From positions 1-64,000 of the forward strand of contig JAHBBC010000004.1 in NCBI GenBank assembly GCA_019915015.1: DNA of 64,000 nucleotides. Direction: 5' to 3'. The position numbers and the translations under genes are program-made. The stretch's first letter is position 1. Each line of letters begins with the position of its first letter. Shown in pieces: positions 20,815 through 31,435 of the stretch. Source of the DNA: Auriscalpium vulgare. Its lineage: Eukaryota > Basidiomycota > Agaricomycetes > Russulales > Auriscalpiaceae. A model generated the notes under the pieces. That model did no database searches, was not told the DNA's origin, and was given only the letters and a program-made list of their open reading frames with translations.

Positions 20815-23800
20815 TTACACATACAAGGCGAGGGCAGCCATGCGATCATAGGCGCGGTATAAATCCACATTGTCCTTGAGACCTTCAGATATAAATTTTG
20901 TCTTTGTTGAAACCCCATCATGATACCAGCATTGATCATACAAGTCAAACACGCGGGCAGTAAAATGGAAACTACCATGATAAATAATTCCTGCCAGACG
21001 AAAAGACCTGTTTGCAGAAGGAGATGAATAAGATATATGCTTGCTTAGAGATATTGTGTTTCCTGTCAAGGAGATCATGATAACAGGGGGTAGCGCCCCT
21101 TGAAACTGCACAGACTGGATCAATGGCAAGTTGCATTGATTGCAATTCCTAGATAACACGTTATGTAGCACTTGTTGGAAGAATTCATCAGTTGATTTGG
21201 CAGGTGAATTAGCTGGATCCAATAGAGGTCCTGGCATACGATGTTGTGCATAAATAATGTGACAGGAAGGACACTGTTCTATTTGCTGTATTGACCCATG
21301 CGAAGTCTTAAAAAGTTCAAGACACATGCTTCTGATGTCCGTGCCATCTGTGGAATTGTTTGGGAATTCTCGAACATTGGTATGTCGGATACTAGCCCTG
21401 ACTAAGTCACGTTCAGTTTCAGCAGATCTCGCTGTGACAGGACTTGACCATAGTGTGCTCAATAACTCAAGATGGTCATTACTGTTTGCAATGTACTGAG
21501 TCCAAGTGGGACTGTCGGTTGCAAATATGTTACGCAAAATGGTAAAAGTACTGTCATATGCACAACTCAAAGTTCTCTTGTCCCAGCGAAGACCTTTGAT
21601 CTGTATTCGATGCATGTCTTTGGCGGAAGAGAGTCTAGGACGTTTAGCTTTTTCTAGTTCCGTCTGGTTTGTGATGGTTGTTGTCCTGTCTGCAACTTTA
21701 CGTTTGCGAACTTGTGTCGGCTTTGAAACTTGTGGTGCATTTGTATTACTTGTAGCCTTAGTCGTAATTTTGGAGCCTGCTGGTGGTTTCTTTATGAGAC
21801 CCCATGGAACCTCAGGTTGTTCAGGCAGTCTATCCATCGGCTCTTTTGGTGACCATTTGATCGCGTTATGCAAGTGATTTGGGACAAGAGGCTGGCCACT
21901 TGACTTTCGGTATTCTTGATATTGCACAATAAGTGCTGTCCTTGTGCGAGCATTGATCTCCGGAGGCAGTTTACCCATATAACGCAGTGTGGTAATGTGG
22001 TCGAGGATTTCAAGTTCTCTAAACTCCTGTCTCAACCACCCAGACAGACCACCTTGTATCCGTTGTGGGAAGAAACCTTGCACGATCAGTGTCCCATGTA
22101 AAGAAGAACCTCTGGACAGTGCAGTATAGTATGCTTGGTGTGTACGACAGTTGTGCAGGTCAACGACATTGAATTGTCTTGTTCTACCTTGCGCGGCAAA
22201 ATCTGTCATTGCGTAGTTCGGCACTACAGGCACTTGTTGCCGTGATATGTTCCATGCTGAGTCGTCTGGCATTTCACATGTAAGATCCAGAGTCTGATGG
22301 GACACAGGCACAACATTGATGTCAAGCCCTGGAAGATGGACGGGTTTAGTAGGGTTTGTCAGGCGGACAAACAGCGTATCTAACCCCTGACGTTTGTTGC
22401 CAATGTCAAATGCCTTCCACCCTGTGACAATTCCTTCGGCACCATTGGTCACACCAACCTCTGTGGCTTCATTTTTCTTGATCATTACATGCATTCCTTT
22501 ACACAGTGATAGAATACCCGGGTGATTGTTGGTGACCGCATGCGGTAGATTCCAAAGTGTTTGTTGAGCACTTAGTGCAATAGAATTCACAGTGCGCAAG
22601 GGATCGATTACATTTTTAAGTTTTCTGGATTGCTCATGATCAGCAGATCCCGTAGCACGACCTCTCCACTTATCAACGGAGTATAACTTGACCAGTTGCC
22701 TTCCGTTATCCTTAGCAAACTGTTTGCTGTTCAATTCATTCAACCTGTCACGATGGGAGTTGAGGCCTGTGATTATTGAGACGTATCTGAATTGAGGGTC
22801 ATTAATGTGGGGCTGTTCCGGTCGCTGACCTGCAATCCTTGTTCGTAAGAGCGCTATGTCCTCATCTGTGCAAGCTTTGTAGCGCATGTTTTCGAGTGCC
22901 GTACGAAACTTGGCATCCTCCTCTGACTGTGTTTTCTGCCTCATGTTTTGTCTGAGGATCACCGCATGAGTTGTTTGATGCCATGTGGCCTTTCCCATTG
23001 CAGCTTTCTGCGCTTTGTGGCTATGCGTAGTATGCAAGGTTGAATCTGCCGTTTTGTAGTATAAGGCTGGGCTTGTTGACGGTGGCGGTAGTTGTGCGAA
23101 ATCGCCGGCAAATACCATATTTTTGCCTCCAAACGGGACATCGTATATTTGCATGGCCAAGCACATCTGGGCGCTAATATTATACAAGCTCTCACAGTCG
23201 ACCATGGAGATCTCATCTAGAAACACATACTGCACATGCTTTATTCGATCGCGCACTTCACTAATGGCAGCTGTAGACTGTTTAACACCAAATCCGTTGA
23301 TGCCCAGCACCGAATGATAGGTTGAACCGGATACCAAAGCGGCAGCAGCCCCAGTTGGTGCAAGAACAAGAAACTTGTAGTCTTGGCTCAGTTTTTCGAA
23401 GAAGTACATCAAGGCTTTTATGACTTGTGATTTTCCTGTTCCGCCCATTCCGCCGAGATACATCTTGAGCTGTTCCGATGCAGGATCTAACGCATGATTC
23501 GCAACGATACGGAATGCACGTTTTTGTTCAGTATTAAGCGTAAACAACTTTGCGGTTTCGGTCGCCACATCTTGCTCTTGTTGCGTACCTGGGTGATGTG
23601 CCTCTTGAAGGTAGGCAAGATCAACAAGCTTGACGGCGTCAGCGGATTTCGGGTCGGCATGTTCAGCCGAATTCCGGCCTGCTGCCTTTTCAGCTTGTGC
23701 AATCCTGCTATCAATGATTGCCTGTTTTTCGACAGCCAAGACGTTCTTCCAGTAACTCGCAGCCCTGTCACCACCCATGAAATGAGGCTCCATGTCATGA

Positions 23801-26800
23801 TCCGGGGCGTCTTCTGTAGCACGATCTAACCACCCGCACTCCAACATCACTTTCTCAATCTGATCCATTTGACTCCTACGATTTAACGTCCTTTTACCTA
23901 TAACTTGCCATTGAGCTTCTAACTGTTGAACGAGTTCTTCCACATTCAGAGTATCGTCAATATCATGCACACCGGCCTGGGGTTCCATATCATCTATGAA
24001 TTGGTTGATTATATCTGGACTTAAGTTGCCTTCCGCTATTCCGGCCTTCCTCCTGGCTGCATAGTCGTCCCGGGCGTCGTTGCATTCATAGCGGATTTGC
24101 ATAAAGTTCATAAACCGTTTTTCCGGAGAAGAAAAGGTATGGCGTTCGAACGTCTCCTGCCAGGACAAGTGCTCTTCTTTAAGGTCCGCAGGGTGACACC
24201 AGGGTTTAAACAAAACAAGCATCGCCATGCAGTATTCCTCGATATTGCCTTGATCTTGCCTGGGCATTGCGCCTCCTATGAAATTCGGCACTTTCGCTTC
24301 TTTACTAATACGTACGGCGTGACTTTGACTTTGCGGGTGCGTCGAAGGGAACCTGTGAGGTGTCGACTTTGCCTTGGATGGTTTTGGAACTGACCGTGTT
24401 GGCTCATAATCAGAGTCTGGATCATTTGCCGCTAAAAGCAGGCCTTCATCGTCTGAGTCCAAGTCAGAGTCTAAGCCATCATGCTCCGAGCCATCCGAGT
24501 CGCTTTTCCGGTCATCGGACGTCCGTTTCTCTTTGCGTTTTCGGACTAAGACTTTGGAGCATAGCATGGTCCAAGTGTGTAGGCTCATATCCTTCAATGA
24601 TGCAGGTCTATGTGTGTAATCCATTGTGTTAGATTGGCCTACAATATAACCTTTGATGTTCTTGACTACAATCGTTGGGTCGGATGTTTCAGACTCTTCC
24701 TTAGTAAGACGCCAAAAGTGAGCGACCTCGTTGACATAATTTTTCCAGTACAGCTTGGCAAACTGATGCTTCGTGTAGTGATCCGGATGCTGTAGAAGGT
24801 ACAAGGAAGCCATCGGACCTCCCGTCTCCTGCTTTGAGGTCAAATTGTTGACCACCTGTACCATGATTCTTTTGGCCTTCTGTGTGCTTGACAAAGAGCT
24901 ATCATCTATTATGGCGTTTCTTTCAAATATGGATCTCACAGCTTCAAACATAACGTGAGTGTTCAAAGGGGTCTTGGTAATATAATCCGTTACATACGCT
25001 ATGACGGATTTAATTGCGGTTCCAGACAGCAGACTTTTCACATCGGAATTGCAACGTAAGACGTATGTGAGTACGTAAGTGAAGGTATTGAGCCAAGACT
25101 CGCCATGTTTCATAGTGATACTGCCGTTGTCTGGGTCTACTGTGGTAGTAGGAAAGGTCTCTCTGGGAAAGCGCGATTTGCAGGTGTCGTACTTTTGATT
25201 GATACAGCCGGCGTGATGTTTGTGCTTGTTCAACCTAACTAGCAAGTCATTTACAGTTGACTCATATAGCGCTTTCCATTTGCCGTATTCCACACAGGTA
25301 TGACAGTTGTGTACAGACCGCACGGTGTGGGTATAGCACATGGCCGGAGGGGCAACTGGCAAATTGAGTGCGGGGTTAATATAGTCTATCTCGCCTTGAG
25401 CCTCTTTGATATAGCTGTCAAAGTTCTCTATCGTTCCTGTCGACAGTTGGCCCGCGTGTACGCTCTCCAAGTATTTTATAATCTCTCTCTGGAAATCTGA
25501 CTCCGGATCAAGCACTTTATCCCGGATTTCCTGTGGCGTCGGAGCGCCCGCGATCCACAGCAACAGATGCAAGTGAAGCGTGAGACGACCCTGCTGTTCT
25601 ACAGTTCCGTAGTATCCTGCTGTTTTACCGTATACCCCATCGTGGTCCGCGTCGACACCGAGGACATGTTTTATAAAGAGCTCCACCATCAGGTTGAAGA
25701 ACTTGGCACCGGCCACGGGGTTGTTGGCAATGAGGCGGACGCGCTCGTCCTGGCTGTAGAATGTAGGATATATTGCGGCATCTTTATCAGCGTAATATAA
25801 TGCGATCGGATGGTTGACGTCCGAAGGAGAGAATGTGATAAACCATGAAGGGGCCCCAAGATATGAAATGAGGGACCATATCTCTGTCCGCATATTTTTC
25901 TTACTTGTCTTCGACCCTGGTACGTTCGCCGCGACGTAATCAAGGTCGTTTAACACCTGATAGCAATTCTGTTCCATCTCTGTCTTGTTTGTGATCCGCT
26001 CACCTTTGGAGAGACGTTCAATCAATCCGTTGAGAACAGCCGTATCTACTTTGCTCAGACGTTCCTTGATGTGATCGAAATTAGCCTGCTTAGCTAGAAG
26101 AAATCCTCCTAAACCACCTTGTTTGATTTGCTGATGGTTCAGTGCGATTAGCGGAAACATAGGCTCCTGCTGGAATCGTTTATCATGGTATAGCAACAAG
26201 TCACGTATACATTTCTTGTCGTTGACGCGTCTGACGCCATTAACGTTACCCACCCCACCCAACCCGTACGGGAACAACCATGGGAATATTTGAGGGTATA
26301 GTTGCGGATTGGCATACAAGGACATTGGCTTTTCTGAATGCCCAATTCCCAAGGCCTTCCCGCCCTGCATCAAGTGTTTCAATGCTATGCCGCGTAGTTG
26401 CGCGGTAGACTTGTGTTCCAGCTCGTCACCAGTCAGTCCGTGTATCGTGAACGCGCAGTCGCCTTCCGACGTTGTCGTGTCTTCGGCGTTATACACTGGT
26501 CGGTTTTCCCCAGTCTCGCCGTCTGTTGATAATTTATACTGTGTAACCACGGGCACGCCCTCTTCCTCATACTGAGCCAGGTTCTCGTATGAGATATTGA
26601 GATCTCTGTAGTCCGCATGGTTGCGTTTCAGCCATTCCAGGGCACAAGCGACCTTGTTCCGCCTAACTAATAAAGGCGTACGGCGAAGATCCTTATCTGT
26701 CGGTTTTGTGGGACCTATGTACACGAAACCCAATACCTCATCCAGGTCTTCTCTTGGGGGTGGAAGGGCGGCGTATACCTTCGCAGTAGGAGTTGCGAAG

Positions 26801-28212
26801 AAGACGGCGTTCGCGCTCATTTTGTGCATTCCTGAGGACACGACCCGCACAACAGACCGGTTGTGGCACACTCTTGAAACGAGCATTTTTTCAGCCCAAG
26901 ACAAATTTTGAAGCTGAGGGGGTACATCTCCCAACCAGTTTCCGTTTGCTAAAGCACTGGGAGGCATGCGGCCTTTTTTCAGCGGCCCGTAGCAGGACTT
27001 GCATACGAAAGGCGTTCCGATCATTACGGGCCCGTCATGGGCTCGCGGTTCCTCAGCGACGCTCTGCCTTTCCTTACGCGTGATAAATATGCTCTCAGAC
27101 TCCAATAGCGATGTCTCGAACGCGTTATCCGATAACGGTAAGAGATCCTTCACGCGATATAGGCACGCGCAAACTGAGCACGCGGCTTCTTTGATATGCA
27201 CATCGTCCAACTCCGAGCAAAACCCTGATATAATCAGGTGCATTAGGTCGTCCGACAGAGGGCTCGGTGGAAACACAGGCGTAGCTCCGTATGCGCTGTC
27301 TTCTACCGGCTTCGATTTCCGTTTCGTACTTGGCAGCCCAGCAGCCTTGAACAGCGTTATATGGTGGTTACATGCGTCAGTATGTACATGGTCACCGATT
27401 AGAACCCGCATATCAGAGACGGTTACGTTGGCGAGATGGCCTATTTCGTGCTGCGTGCAAACGCGCCTGAGGTTGTTTCGATTAGTACGTGTCAGCATCT
27501 GTATTGGAACAGAGGTGCGGATGTTGTCCTCTTCCGTCACGGACGGCGTCTTGTCGTCAGTAAAGTGGTCAAAGAATTCATAGAATCTGTCAGCACTCAG
27601 GGGTGCCGTTCCCGGCAACAGGTATGGCTGAAGTTCGTCGGCGGTCCACAGCGTTACCTGTTTACCACGCCCCCCGCCGACGAGCGTAGGTAGTTCAGAG
27701 GGTTGTAGGCGATCATAGGCGTTGGCAAAAATGCACGAATCATCCCTTGTAGAGTGTCTTATCGGTACGCCTACGTACGCATTCGTGCGTGCCTTCAACG
27801 GATGAGAGATGGGGATGAGGAAGCGCCGTATCAGAAACAAAGCAGCGGATGTAAAGTGCGCCAGAGCAAATAACTCGTAGCAGGACGATCGAACATGCGG
27901 ATCGCATGCCTGGACAGTTACGCACAGCAGCTCTGCATAAGACGCAAGTGAGCGAGACCAGCCTCGCTGCAAGAGCGTCACGTATGCGAAGCACCCGCTA
28001 AATACCCAAAGGCACAGGAGGCCATGTAGCCACGATTGCTTTGCCCATATGGCGGACCTGTTGGTCGTTCCATTGCCCATTGGCCACCGTTCTTTTGCCG
28101 TTATGGCGTACACTTTAGTATCCCTTTGGAATGTCTCATTAGACTCTTGGTCGACGTGAGCGTCTCGGGGATTGCGTTGGGTGTGGAGCATGGTGGAGGT
28201 GTGTTGAGGCAA
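20815..28212 (-). CDS. Helitron Rep/helicase with C-terminal cysteine-protease-like domain
   Basis: A single 2465-residue intronless frame. Residues about 330-480 hold a cysteine-rich DUF6570-like part (CSVCACL, VCKSCYGPL). The Rep nuclease has its HUH motif at about 882 (LHLHLLLW) and the two-tyrosine motif at about 1074 (AYVTDYITK). A PIF1-type helicase follows with Walker A at about 1590 (GGMGGTGKSQ), Walker B at about 1667 (FLDEISM) and the later motif AAQGRTRQFNVV. From about 2215 to the end there is an extra domain with LSCAYDSTFTIL, a CPSC and CNQC pair, and YHGSFHF with CWYHDG, arranged like the cysteine and histidine boxes of ubiquitin-specific proteases. The first 150 residues look hydrophobic and uncharacteristic, so the true start may be downstream. 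No stop or shift was seen, so this element may be recent and autonomous. Confidence 0.9.
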   Translation of the reverse strand: MPQHTSTMLHTQRNPRDAHVDQESNETFQRDTKVYAITAKERWPMGNGTTNRSAIWAKQSWLHGLLCLWVFSGCFAYVTLLQRGWSRSLASYAELLCVTVQACDPHVRSSCYELFALAHFTSAALFLIRRFLIPISHPLKARTNAYVGVPIRHSTRDDSCIFANAYDRLQPSELPTLVGGGRGKQVTLWTADELQPYLLPGTAPLSADRFYEFFDHFTDDKTPSVTEEDNIRTSVPIQMLTRTNRNNLRRVCTQHEIGHLANVTVSDMRVLIGDHVHTDACNHHITLFKAAGLPSTKRKSKPVEDSAYGATPVFPPSPLSDDLMHLIISGFCSELDDVHIKEAACSVCACLYRVKDLLPLSDNAFETSLLESESIFITRKERQSVAEEPRAHDGPVMIGTPFVCKSCYGPLKKGRMPPSALANGNWLGDVPPQLQNLSWAEKMLVSRVCHNRSVVRVVSSGMHKMSANAVFFATPTAKVYAALPPPREDLDEVLGFVYIGPTKPTDKDLRRTPLLVRRNKVACALEWLKRNHADYRDLNISYENLAQYEEEGVPVVTQYKLSTDGETGENRPVYNAEDTTTSEGDCAFTIHGLTGDELEHKSTAQLRGIALKHLMQGGKALGIGHSEKPMSLYANPQLYPQIFPWLFPYGLGGVGNVNGVRRVNDKKCIRDLLLYHDKRFQQEPMFPLIALNHQQIKQGGLGGFLLAKQANFDHIKERLSKVDTAVLNGLIERLSKGERITNKTEMEQNCYQVLNDLDYVAANVPGSKTSKKNMRTEIWSLISYLGAPSWFITFSPSDVNHPIALYYADKDAAIYPTFYSQDERVRLIANNPVAGAKFFNLMVELFIKHVLGVDADHDGVYGKTAGYYGTVEQQGRLTLHLHLLLWIAGAPTPQEIRDKVLDPESDFQREIIKYLESVHAGQLSTGTIENFDSYIKEAQGEIDYINPALNLPVAPPAMCYTHTVRSVHNCHTCVEYGKWKALYESTVNDLLVRLNKHKHHAGCINQKYDTCKSRFPRETFPTTTVDPDNGSITMKHGESWLNTFTYVLTYVLRCNSDVKSLLSGTAIKSVIAYVTDYITKTPLNTHVMFEAVRSIFERNAIIDDSSLSSTQKAKRIMVQVVNNLTSKQETGGPMASLYLLQHPDHYTKHQFAKLYWKNYVNEVAHFWRLTKEESETSDPTIVVKNIKGYIVGQSNTMDYTHRPASLKDMSLHTWTMLCSKVLVRKRKEKRTSDDRKSDSDGSEHDGLDSDLDSDDEGLLLAANDPDSDYEPTRSVPKPSKAKSTPHRFPSTHPQSQSHAVRISKEAKVPNFIGGAMPRQDQGNIEEYCMAMLVLFKPWCHPADLKEEHLSWQETFERHTFSSPEKRFMNFMQIRYECNDARDDYAARRKAGIAEGNLSPDIINQFIDDMEPQAGVHDIDDTLNVEELVQQLEAQWQVIGKRTLNRRSQMDQIEKVMLECGWLDRATEDAPDHDMEPHFMGGDRAASYWKNVLAVEKQAIIDSRIAQAEKAAGRNSAEHADPKSADAVKLVDLAYLQEAHHPGTQQEQDVATETAKLFTLNTEQKRAFRIVANHALDPASEQLKMYLGGMGGTGKSQVIKALMYFFEKLSQDYKFLVLAPTGAAAALVSGSTYHSVLGINGFGVKQSTAAISEVRDRIKHVQYVFLDEISMVDCESLYNISAQMCLAMQIYDVPFGGKNMVFAGDFAQLPPPSTSPALYYKTADSTLHTTHSHKAQKAAMGKATWHQTTHAVILRQNMRQKTQSEEDAKFRTALENMRYKACTDEDIALLRTRIAGQRPEQPHINDPQFRYVSIITGLNSHRDRLNELNSKQFAKDNGRQLVKLYSVDKWRGRATGSADHEQSRKLKNVIDPLRTVNSIALSAQQTLWNLPHAVTNNHPGILSLCKGMHVMIKKNEATEVGVTNGAEGIVTGWKAFDIGNKRQGLDTLFVRLTNPTKPVHLPGLDINVVPVSHQTLDLTCEMPDDSAWNISRQQVPVVPNYAMTDFAAQGRTRQFNVVDLHNCRTHQAYYTALSRGSSLHGTLIVQGFFPQRIQGGLSGWLRQEFRELEILDHITTLRYMGKLPPEINARTRTALIVQYQEYRKSSGQPLVPNHLHNAIKWSPKEPMDRLPEQPEVPWGLIKKPPAGSKITTKATSNTNAPQVSKPTQVRKRKVADRTTTITNQTELEKAKRPRLSSAKDMHRIQIKGLRWDKRTLSCAYDSTFTILRNIFATDSPTWTQYIANSNDHLELLSTLWSSPVTARSAETERDLVRASIRHTNVREFPNNSTDGTDIRSMCLELFKTSHGSIQQIEQCPSCHIIYAQHRMPGPLLDPANSPAKSTDEFFQQVLHNVLSRNCNQCNLPLIQSVQFQGALPPVIMISLTGNTISLSKHISYSSPSANRSFRLAGIIYHGSFHFTARVFDLYDQCWYHDGVSTKTKFISEGLKDNVDLYRAYDRMAALALYV

Positions 28213-28343
28213 GGTAGTATACGCCGATAAAATCGCCTCGGAGCAGGCGCGTCGCGTGCTCGTTTAAAATTGGGTCTTAGATCACGCGGTAATTCACGAC
28301 AGGCATAGATTTGCATTGCACAATTGATGTTACGAGGTAGGTA

Positions 28344-30976
28344 CTATTTCCTAGCAGCGCGGCGGCGGGAACTGCCCTGCACAAACTCCGTGGCAGTAGA
28401 TGCGGGGTTCGGGACATCCGAGAGCGGCATGGCAAGGATGAGCGCGCCCTGTATGTTGAACGATAGGGCTTGCTGCATCTGGTTGTTACGGAACGAGGAG
28501 ATGGTGTGGAAGACGGCGACAAAAGAGTCGACCGGTATCTCCTTCTCCCATTTATCCGCATCGTCGCTGAACATCGTGATGATGTCCTCCGGCGCATCGC
28601 GGAGTTTGTCCGGGGCAGGCCCACGGTATCCAGAGCTGATGTCCCACACCGGCACTACGCAGCGGGATTCAGCACTCGAGCCCCTGTATTGGACAGAACG
28701 TGCGTACCACTGTCCGCGGTAGAGAGCGCCTTACGAGTCATAGAGTTGAGGTCGACTGCCGTGCGGCCAGGTGCCGCGTACCGTTTACTTGATGGGCTCG
28801 TTGACATCCACCCTTTGTCCGGACCCTTGGGTGCCGGGGCTGTTACAGAGCCATGAGCGTGGTCCGAGTTATCGGGGTGTAAGCACGGACCTTCAGGCTT
28901 GTCTCCGAACGAGCTGAACCCAACCGTTCCATTGAGGGCGAACAGGTCAAAAGAGCTCTCCCGCATCACAGCGCCGCAGAAACCGAGGAGGCGTTCCCAT
29001 TCAAGGGTGATGGCATGCAGGCGAATCTCTTTGTACAGGGTCGCTGCGCAGGCTCGTCAGCGGTGGCTCGAGATCGCGAAGGAAAGGACGCACAGCCGTT
29101 GTTCGTTGAGCGCGGCGTGAGCAGGTTACTCATGGTGATGAAGCCAAACGTGACCATCAAGCACGTTTGGAAGCGGATGGCAATTGTACTGTTGCCGCCA
29201 CGGGCAGCCAGCATAATTTCGTATTCTCCAGGGTCGGCCCGTGCCGGATTGACGAGTTTCGTTCCCTCACGGGCGAACGCGACTAGATCTGCCAGACCGC
29301 TGTTGCAACGCAGCGTTTAGGCTCTGAAAGCGCATGTGCGAGGAGATGACTTACGCGCAGTCAAGCTCGCCGTACAATTTGTTGTCCGTGAGCGCGCTGA
29401 AGCTACGCGTAAGAATGTCCGGGATCGTAACGACTTGCCTGTCGGTCGGCTAGTCAGCGACATATAGAGGGCGCCTTGCGTGGGCCTACCTCAACGGAGC
29501 GAGGGCAGTTCTGTACGTGCGGATTAAGAGAGGGTCCATACGAGCGGGAATGGTGACATCGCAGCGCGTCATCGGCCTGCGGACGGTAGTCAACGATGGT
29601 ACGGGCAGCATTTGTGGATGACGAACGTGACGGTTTTTCCTGCTTCGGCTATCGCTAGTGCGTCTTGGTGAATCAGCCTACGTTGCCGTCAAATAAATAG
29701 GGTTCCTGCCGGGCATGCAAATGCGCTTACACTGCGCGGTCCTCGGGCGTCATTTCAACGTCCTCGACATCCACTATGGGCGCGGCGGTCTTCCTGCAAA
29801 GAGCGTTATCAGAAAGAGGGGTATGCAAGGTTATAGCGAAGACGAAAGCCGTACGAGGCATTGGTCTTAGACAATAACATCGGTTTCAGAGGCTCGTCGA
29901 AGTTGCCCAGGTCGTCGTCAGGATCCGGGGTGCTGAGTAATGTGAGCATCTCGAGCAATTGTTGTATGCCGCCGACGTACGGCGTCCGCTTCGCGCGAGC
30001 CTTCTTCTTCTTGGTCCCGTCATCACCGGGCGGTGGGGATCTAAGAGGCTTACCTCAAGTCATAGACGAAAGTCGGTGAAGCGACGCTTACGGTGACGCA
30101 TGGCGGGTTGCTTTGCCTTTTGCGGACTTTGACGGTGTGTTGTGCGCGCCCTTTGCCTTGCCGGACTTTGGAGTGCGACTGTCCGAAACGTGATTGGACC
30201 AATGCCATGGTGGCGGCAGATAAAGAAAATACCCACGTAGAGCTGCGTTTCCCGTCACGATTCGTAGGGGCGTCATCACTGGAAGGGGTCCGTGAGACGC
30301 CGGTTTCTATTGAGAGATATAGGCGTACCTAGACATTGTAGACTCGACCGCTTCGTCGTCGATAAGCCTGTCGCGGTGACGCGCCCTCCCTCGGTCGCGC
30401 TTTGCGGCTTTAGGGCCGCTGTTCTCGGACTCTGTGGAGCTGTCGACACGGAAATGAGCGACGGTGTTAGGGCTGCAGCGCGACCGACGCACGAAGATCG
30501 GGACCGGTGGCGACGCTTCTTGCGCCTTCGCTGACGGCGAGATTCGTCGCTATGCTCTTGCTCAGAGTCATCCCTCTCAGATGAACTGTTCGGCGTGTGA
30601 GGGGGCGGTGCACGGCACGAGGGCTCTGACATACCGTGAACGGTGCCGTTTGGAACTGTCGTTGGAATGCGCGTCAGCTGGTAACGGAGGCCACGCAGAA
30701 GTACCCACCTCTTTTTCTTCCGCTTGCGGTCGCCGTCGCTGTCGAGGTCGTCAGGTGGGATTGAACATGGGCGACGCGTTTGCTCTCACCTGTCGTCTTC
30801 TTCGGCGGACAACATCTCCTGGTCGCTCGCAGACCTGAATACACGACAGCATGGTAAGACGCGGTGGAGAAAGCGGCAGAAGTTACGAACATTTCTGCCT
30901 TGGCTTTCTTGCGTTCTTGCTGCGCTGCCTTCTTCGGGGTTGGCTTGGGAGTACGATTAGAAGCGCGAGGAGGCAT
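28344..30976 (-). CDS. Uncharacterised multi-exon agaricomycete family protein
   Basis: Starts MPPRASNRTPKPTPKKAAQQ at 30976; at least eight exons are needed to avoid stops. The N-terminal third is very basic with Ser/Arg-rich stretches and acidic patches, suggesting a nuclear protein. A middle segment reads YVGGIQQLLEMLTLLS. The C-terminal third holds TIPDILTRSFSALTDNKLY, FQTCLMVTFGFITMSNLL, LHAITLEWERLLGFCGAV and a Ser/Lys-rich tail. I have seen this last pattern in large uncharacterised gene families of Agaricomycetes, but know no function. It lies just upstream of the Helitron and is divergent from the gene at 31436. Exon limits are uncertain. Confidence 0.5.
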
Positions 30977-31435
30977 GGCGGACGACTCCGACGGCGTGCC
31001 CTGAAAGAATAGAGGCGGTTTAGCTCGGCATTTTATAGCCGTACGAAGGCGAGCCTCGGATTAGGGCCACGAATCGGCGCACGACTTTGTCTCGGGCTTG
31101 TTCGGCCAGCGGGTAATGCCCAATGCATGCGGTCCGCATGGCTCCTGACTTTTACGAAGATCCGCAATCTTTTACGAAGCTCCGCAATCGGACGTCCATC
31201 ATCCAATCCTGAACCGTCGTGATCGCATGTTATCGGTTCTCCTTTCGTTTCAGTCAATGGCGATCCTTGGTTTGAAATACGCACATGCGGTCTGCGACAA
31301 AGGCCCGAGCCGTGCTGGCCAGGAGGTTTCAGTGTAATGGCGCGGAGATCAACCGAGTTGGCATGAAATCGTGTAGGCGTGAAGGCAGTGCCATCGTGCT
31401 TCACCCTCCCCCGCTGTGGGTATTCGACCGTCGCA
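30977..31435. other. Divergent intergenic region
   Basis: About 460 bp between two divergently read genes. No TATA box was evident. Confidence 0.5.

Noticed and set aside
28036..28212. Hydrophobic N-terminus of the Helitron protein as a membrane anchor
   Set aside because: Unlike any Helitron Rep known to me; more likely untranslated leader read in frame before the real start.
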